64,000 nt of DNA from Hydractinia symbiolongicarpus (Eukaryota; Cnidaria; Hydrozoa; Anthoathecata; Hydractiniidae), in the NCBI RefSeq assembly GCF_029227915.1, contig NC_079876.1, positions 39,539,828 to 39,603,827 of the forward strand. Reading direction: 5' to 3'. Under the pieces are notes generated by a model, which did no database searches, was not told where the DNA came from, and saw nothing but the letters and a program-made list of their open reading frames with translations. The position numbers and the translations under genes were made by a program. This document shows, piece by piece, positions 61,509 through 64,000 of this stretch. The first letter of the stretch is position 1. Each line of letters begins with the position of its first letter.

Positions 61509-64000
61509 ACTCGGCCCGTATAGTCAAAAGTATACAAGGAAAGTACCCTGTGAGTAAACTCATTTCCAAAACGATTTTTAAATTATCTTTTCACCACTAA
61601 AACGCTTGAGACTTGTAGTTTTCAAAAATGTTTTTATTTTTGATGAGACGCCCAAATAAAAGAAGTTTAATCGCCGGAAAACGAAAACCCGCCATTTCCC
61701 GTAAACCCCGGACTCGGCCCGCATAGTCAAAAGTATACAAAAAAAGTACCCAGGGAGTAAACTCATTTCCCGAACGATTTTTTAAATTATTTTTTCACCA
61801 CTAAAACGCATGAGACTTGTAGTTTTTAAAAATGTTTTCATTTTTGATGAGACGCTGAATAAAAGAAGTTTAATCGCCGGCAAACGAAAACCTGCGATTT
61901 CCCGTAAATCCCGGACTCGGCCCGTATAGTCGAGTGTATACAAAGAAAGTACCCAGGAAGTAAGCTCATTTCCCGAACGATTTTTTTAAAATTTTTTTCA
62001 CCACTAAAACGCATGAGACTTGTAGTTTTCAAAAATGTTTTCATTTTTGGTGAGACTCTTAATGAAAGGGGTTTAATCGCCGGCAAACGAAAACCCGCGA
62101 TTTCTCGTAAATCCCGGGCTTGGCCCGTATAGTCAAATGTATACAAAGAAAGTACCCTCTGAGTAAACTCATATCCAGAACGATTTTTTAAATTATTATT
62201 TCACCACTAAAGCCCATGAGACTTGTAGTTTTTAAAAATGTTTTCATTTTTGATGAGACGCTGAATAAAAGAAGTTTAATCGCCGGCAAACGAAAACCCG
62301 CGATTTCCCGTAAATCCCGGACTCGGCCCGTATAGTCAAAAGTATACAAGGAAAGTACCCTGTGAGTAAACTCATTTCCAAAACGATTTTTTAAATTATC
62401 TTTTCACCACTAAAACGCTTGAGACTTGTAGTTTCCAAAAATGTTTTCATTTTTGATGAGACGCCCAAATAAAAGAAGTTTAATCGCCGGAAAACGAAAA
62501 CCCGCCATTTCCCGTAAACCCCGGACTCGGCCCGCATAGTCAAAAGTATACAAAAAAAGTACCCAGGGAGTAAACTCATTTCCCGAACGATTTTTTAAAT
62601 TATTTTTTCACCACTAAAACGCATGAGACTTGTAGTTTTTAAAAATGTTTTCATTTTTGATGAGACGCTGAATAAAAGAAGTTTAATCGCCGGCAAACGA
62701 AAACCTGCGATTTCCCGTAAATCCCGGACTCGGCCCGTATAGTCGAGTGTATACAAAGAAAGTACCCAGGAAGTAAGCTCATTTCCCGAACGATTTTTTA
62801 AAATTTTTTTTCACCACTAAAACGCATGAGACTTGTAGTTTTCAAAAATGTTTTCATTTTTGGTGAGACTCTTAATGAAAGGGGTTTAATCGCCGGCAAA
62901 CGAAAACCCGCGATTTCTCGTAAATCCCGGGCTTGGCCCGTATAGTCAAATGTATACAAAGAAAGTACCCTCTGAGTAAACTCATATCCAGAACGATTTT
63001 TTAAATTATTATTTCACCACTAAAGCCCATGAGACTTGTAGTTTTTAAAAATGTTTTCATTTTTGATGAGACGCTGAATAAAAGAAGTTTAATCGCCGGC
63101 AAACGAAAACCCGCGATTTCCCGTAAATCCCGGACTCGGCCCGTATAGTCAAAAGTATACAAGGAAAGTACCCTGTGAGTAAACTCATTTCCAAAACGAT
63201 TTTTTAAATTATCTTTTCACCACTAAAACGCTTGAGACTTGTAGTTTCCAAAAATGTTTTCATTTTTGATGAGACACTAAATAAAAGAAGTTTAATCGCC
63301 GGAAAACAAAACCCGTCATTTCCCGTAAACCCCGCACTCGGCCGGCATAGTCAAAAGTATACAAAGAAAGTACCCAGGGAGTAAACTCATTTCCCGAACG
63401 ATTTTTTAAATTATTTTTTCACCATTAAAACGCATGAAACTTGTAGTTTTGAAAAATGTTTTTATTTTTGATGAGACGCCCAAATAAAAGAAGTTTAATC
63501 GCCGGAAAACGAAAACCCGCCATTTCCCGTAAACCCCGGACTCGGCCCGCATAGTCAAAAGTATACAAAAAAAGTACCCAGGGAGTAAACTCATTTCCCG
63601 AACGATTTTTTAAATTATTTTTTCACCACTAAAACGCATGAGACTTGTAGTTTTTAAAAATGCTTTCATTTTTGATGAGACGCTGAATAAAAGAAGTTTA
63701 ATCGCCGGCAAACGAAAACCTGCGATTTCCCGTAAATCCCGGACTCGGCCCGTATAGTCGAGTGTATACAAAGAAAGTACCCAGGAAGTAAGCTCATTTC
63801 CCGAACGATTTTTTAAAATTTTTTTTCACCACTAAAACGCATGAGACTTGTAGTTTTCAAAAATGTTTTCATTTTTGGTGAGACTCTTAATGAAAGGGGT
63901 TTAATCGCCGGCAAACGAAAACCCGCGATTTCTCGTAAATCCCGGGCTTGGCCCGTATAGTCAAATGTATACAAAGAAAGTACCCTCTGAGTAAACTCAT
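61509..64000. repeat. 813/1,015-bp HOR, array continues beyond right edge
   Basis: GTCGAGTGTATAC occurs at 61929, 62742 and 63757 (spacings 813 and 1,015 bp), each followed by TGGTGAGACTCTTAATGAAAGGGG and CCTCTGAGTAAACTCATATCC. The second interval holds one extra monomer (CACTAAATAAAAG, AAAACAAAACCCG, then TTTTGAAAAATG). The window ends inside a monomer at AGTAAACTCAT. Confidence 0.87.

Larger units (their letters stand above)
1..64000. repeat. Tandem satellite array, 203-bp monomer, spans entire window
   Basis: The landmarks TTTAATCGCCGGCAAACG, TTTCCCGTAAATCCCGG, CACCACTAAAACGCATGAG and GATGAGACGCTGAATAAAAG recur in that order about every 203 bp from the first base to the last. Early monomer starts fall at 2, 205 and 408. 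All copies point the same way, and I found no inversion, no inserted mobile element and no unique DNA over 64 kb. Most monomers are 201-203 bp; exceptions are 192, 182-183 and 149 bp. Neighbouring monomers differ by scattered substitutions, whereas monomers at certain longer spacings are nearly identical, which is higher-order repeat structure. Such arrays are typical of eukaryotic centromeric or heterochromatic satellites. The family name, chromosomal location and species cannot be read from the sequence. Confidence 0.98.

Noticed and set aside
1-64000. CRISPR array
   Set aside because: The repeats are 203 bp and contiguous, and the parts between conserved landmarks are themselves conserved. 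There are no unique spacers and no cas genes.
1-64000. Array as ribosomal intergenic spacer or telomeric repeat
   Set aside because: No rRNA-like sequence and no short telomeric motif runs are present. The unit length and composition do not match either.

Overview
The whole 64-kb window is one uninterrupted head-to-tail satellite DNA array. I see no protein-coding gene, RNA gene, transposon, CRISPR array or unique sequence. The basic monomer is 203 bp, so the window holds roughly 315 copies, all in the same orientation, and both window ends fall inside the array. Taking position 1 of the monomer as TTTAATCGCC, the unit splits into a GC-richer part (about 1-110, ~47% GC) and an AT-rich part (about 111-203, ~26% GC, with T-tracts at 113-118, 125-130 and 176-180). 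The overall consensus is ~37% GC. A 64-kb gene-free array of ~200-bp monomers with nested higher-order repeats (HORs) is what eukaryotic centromeric, pericentromeric or other heterochromatic satellites look like. I do not recognise the monomer as a named satellite family and cannot assign a species or clade.

Layout. 1-6.6 kb: trimer (609 bp) and dimer (406 bp) repeats, then two copies of a 1,602-bp octamer bounded by a truncated monomer. 6.6-11.6 kb: an HOR marked by seven 192-bp monomers carrying an 11-bp net deletion, with spacings of 1,398 bp and ~3.4 kb. 11.6-17.6 kb: a more mixed stretch with weak 7-mer and 10-mer echoes and one unique 54-bp deletion. 17.6-18.6 kb: a block that reappears near 45, 53 and 61 kb. 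18.6-26.7 kb: a tetramer (810 bp) family, including a 1,620-bp tandem duplication that I read as mismatch-free. 26.7-31.8 kb: 3-mer and 7-mer (609 and 1,419 bp) HORs. 31.8-36.1 kb: a dimer family packed in two 2,027-bp blocks. 36.1-44 kb: 4-mer, 5-mer and 11-mer HORs (811, 1,014 and 2,231 bp). 44-64 kb: the same ingredients repeated as multi-kilobase segments with spacings of 2,028, 6,691, 8,110, 8,719, 15,612 and 16,018 bp, ending in 813- and 1,015-bp units.

Nothing here works as a set of genes. The many 60-120-codon open frames are the satellite read in its least stop-rich frames and shift with small indels. The biology lies in array structure: repeat-on-repeat duplication, identifiable crossover joints, a short perfect inverted repeat in most monomers, and an unusually high CpG content.
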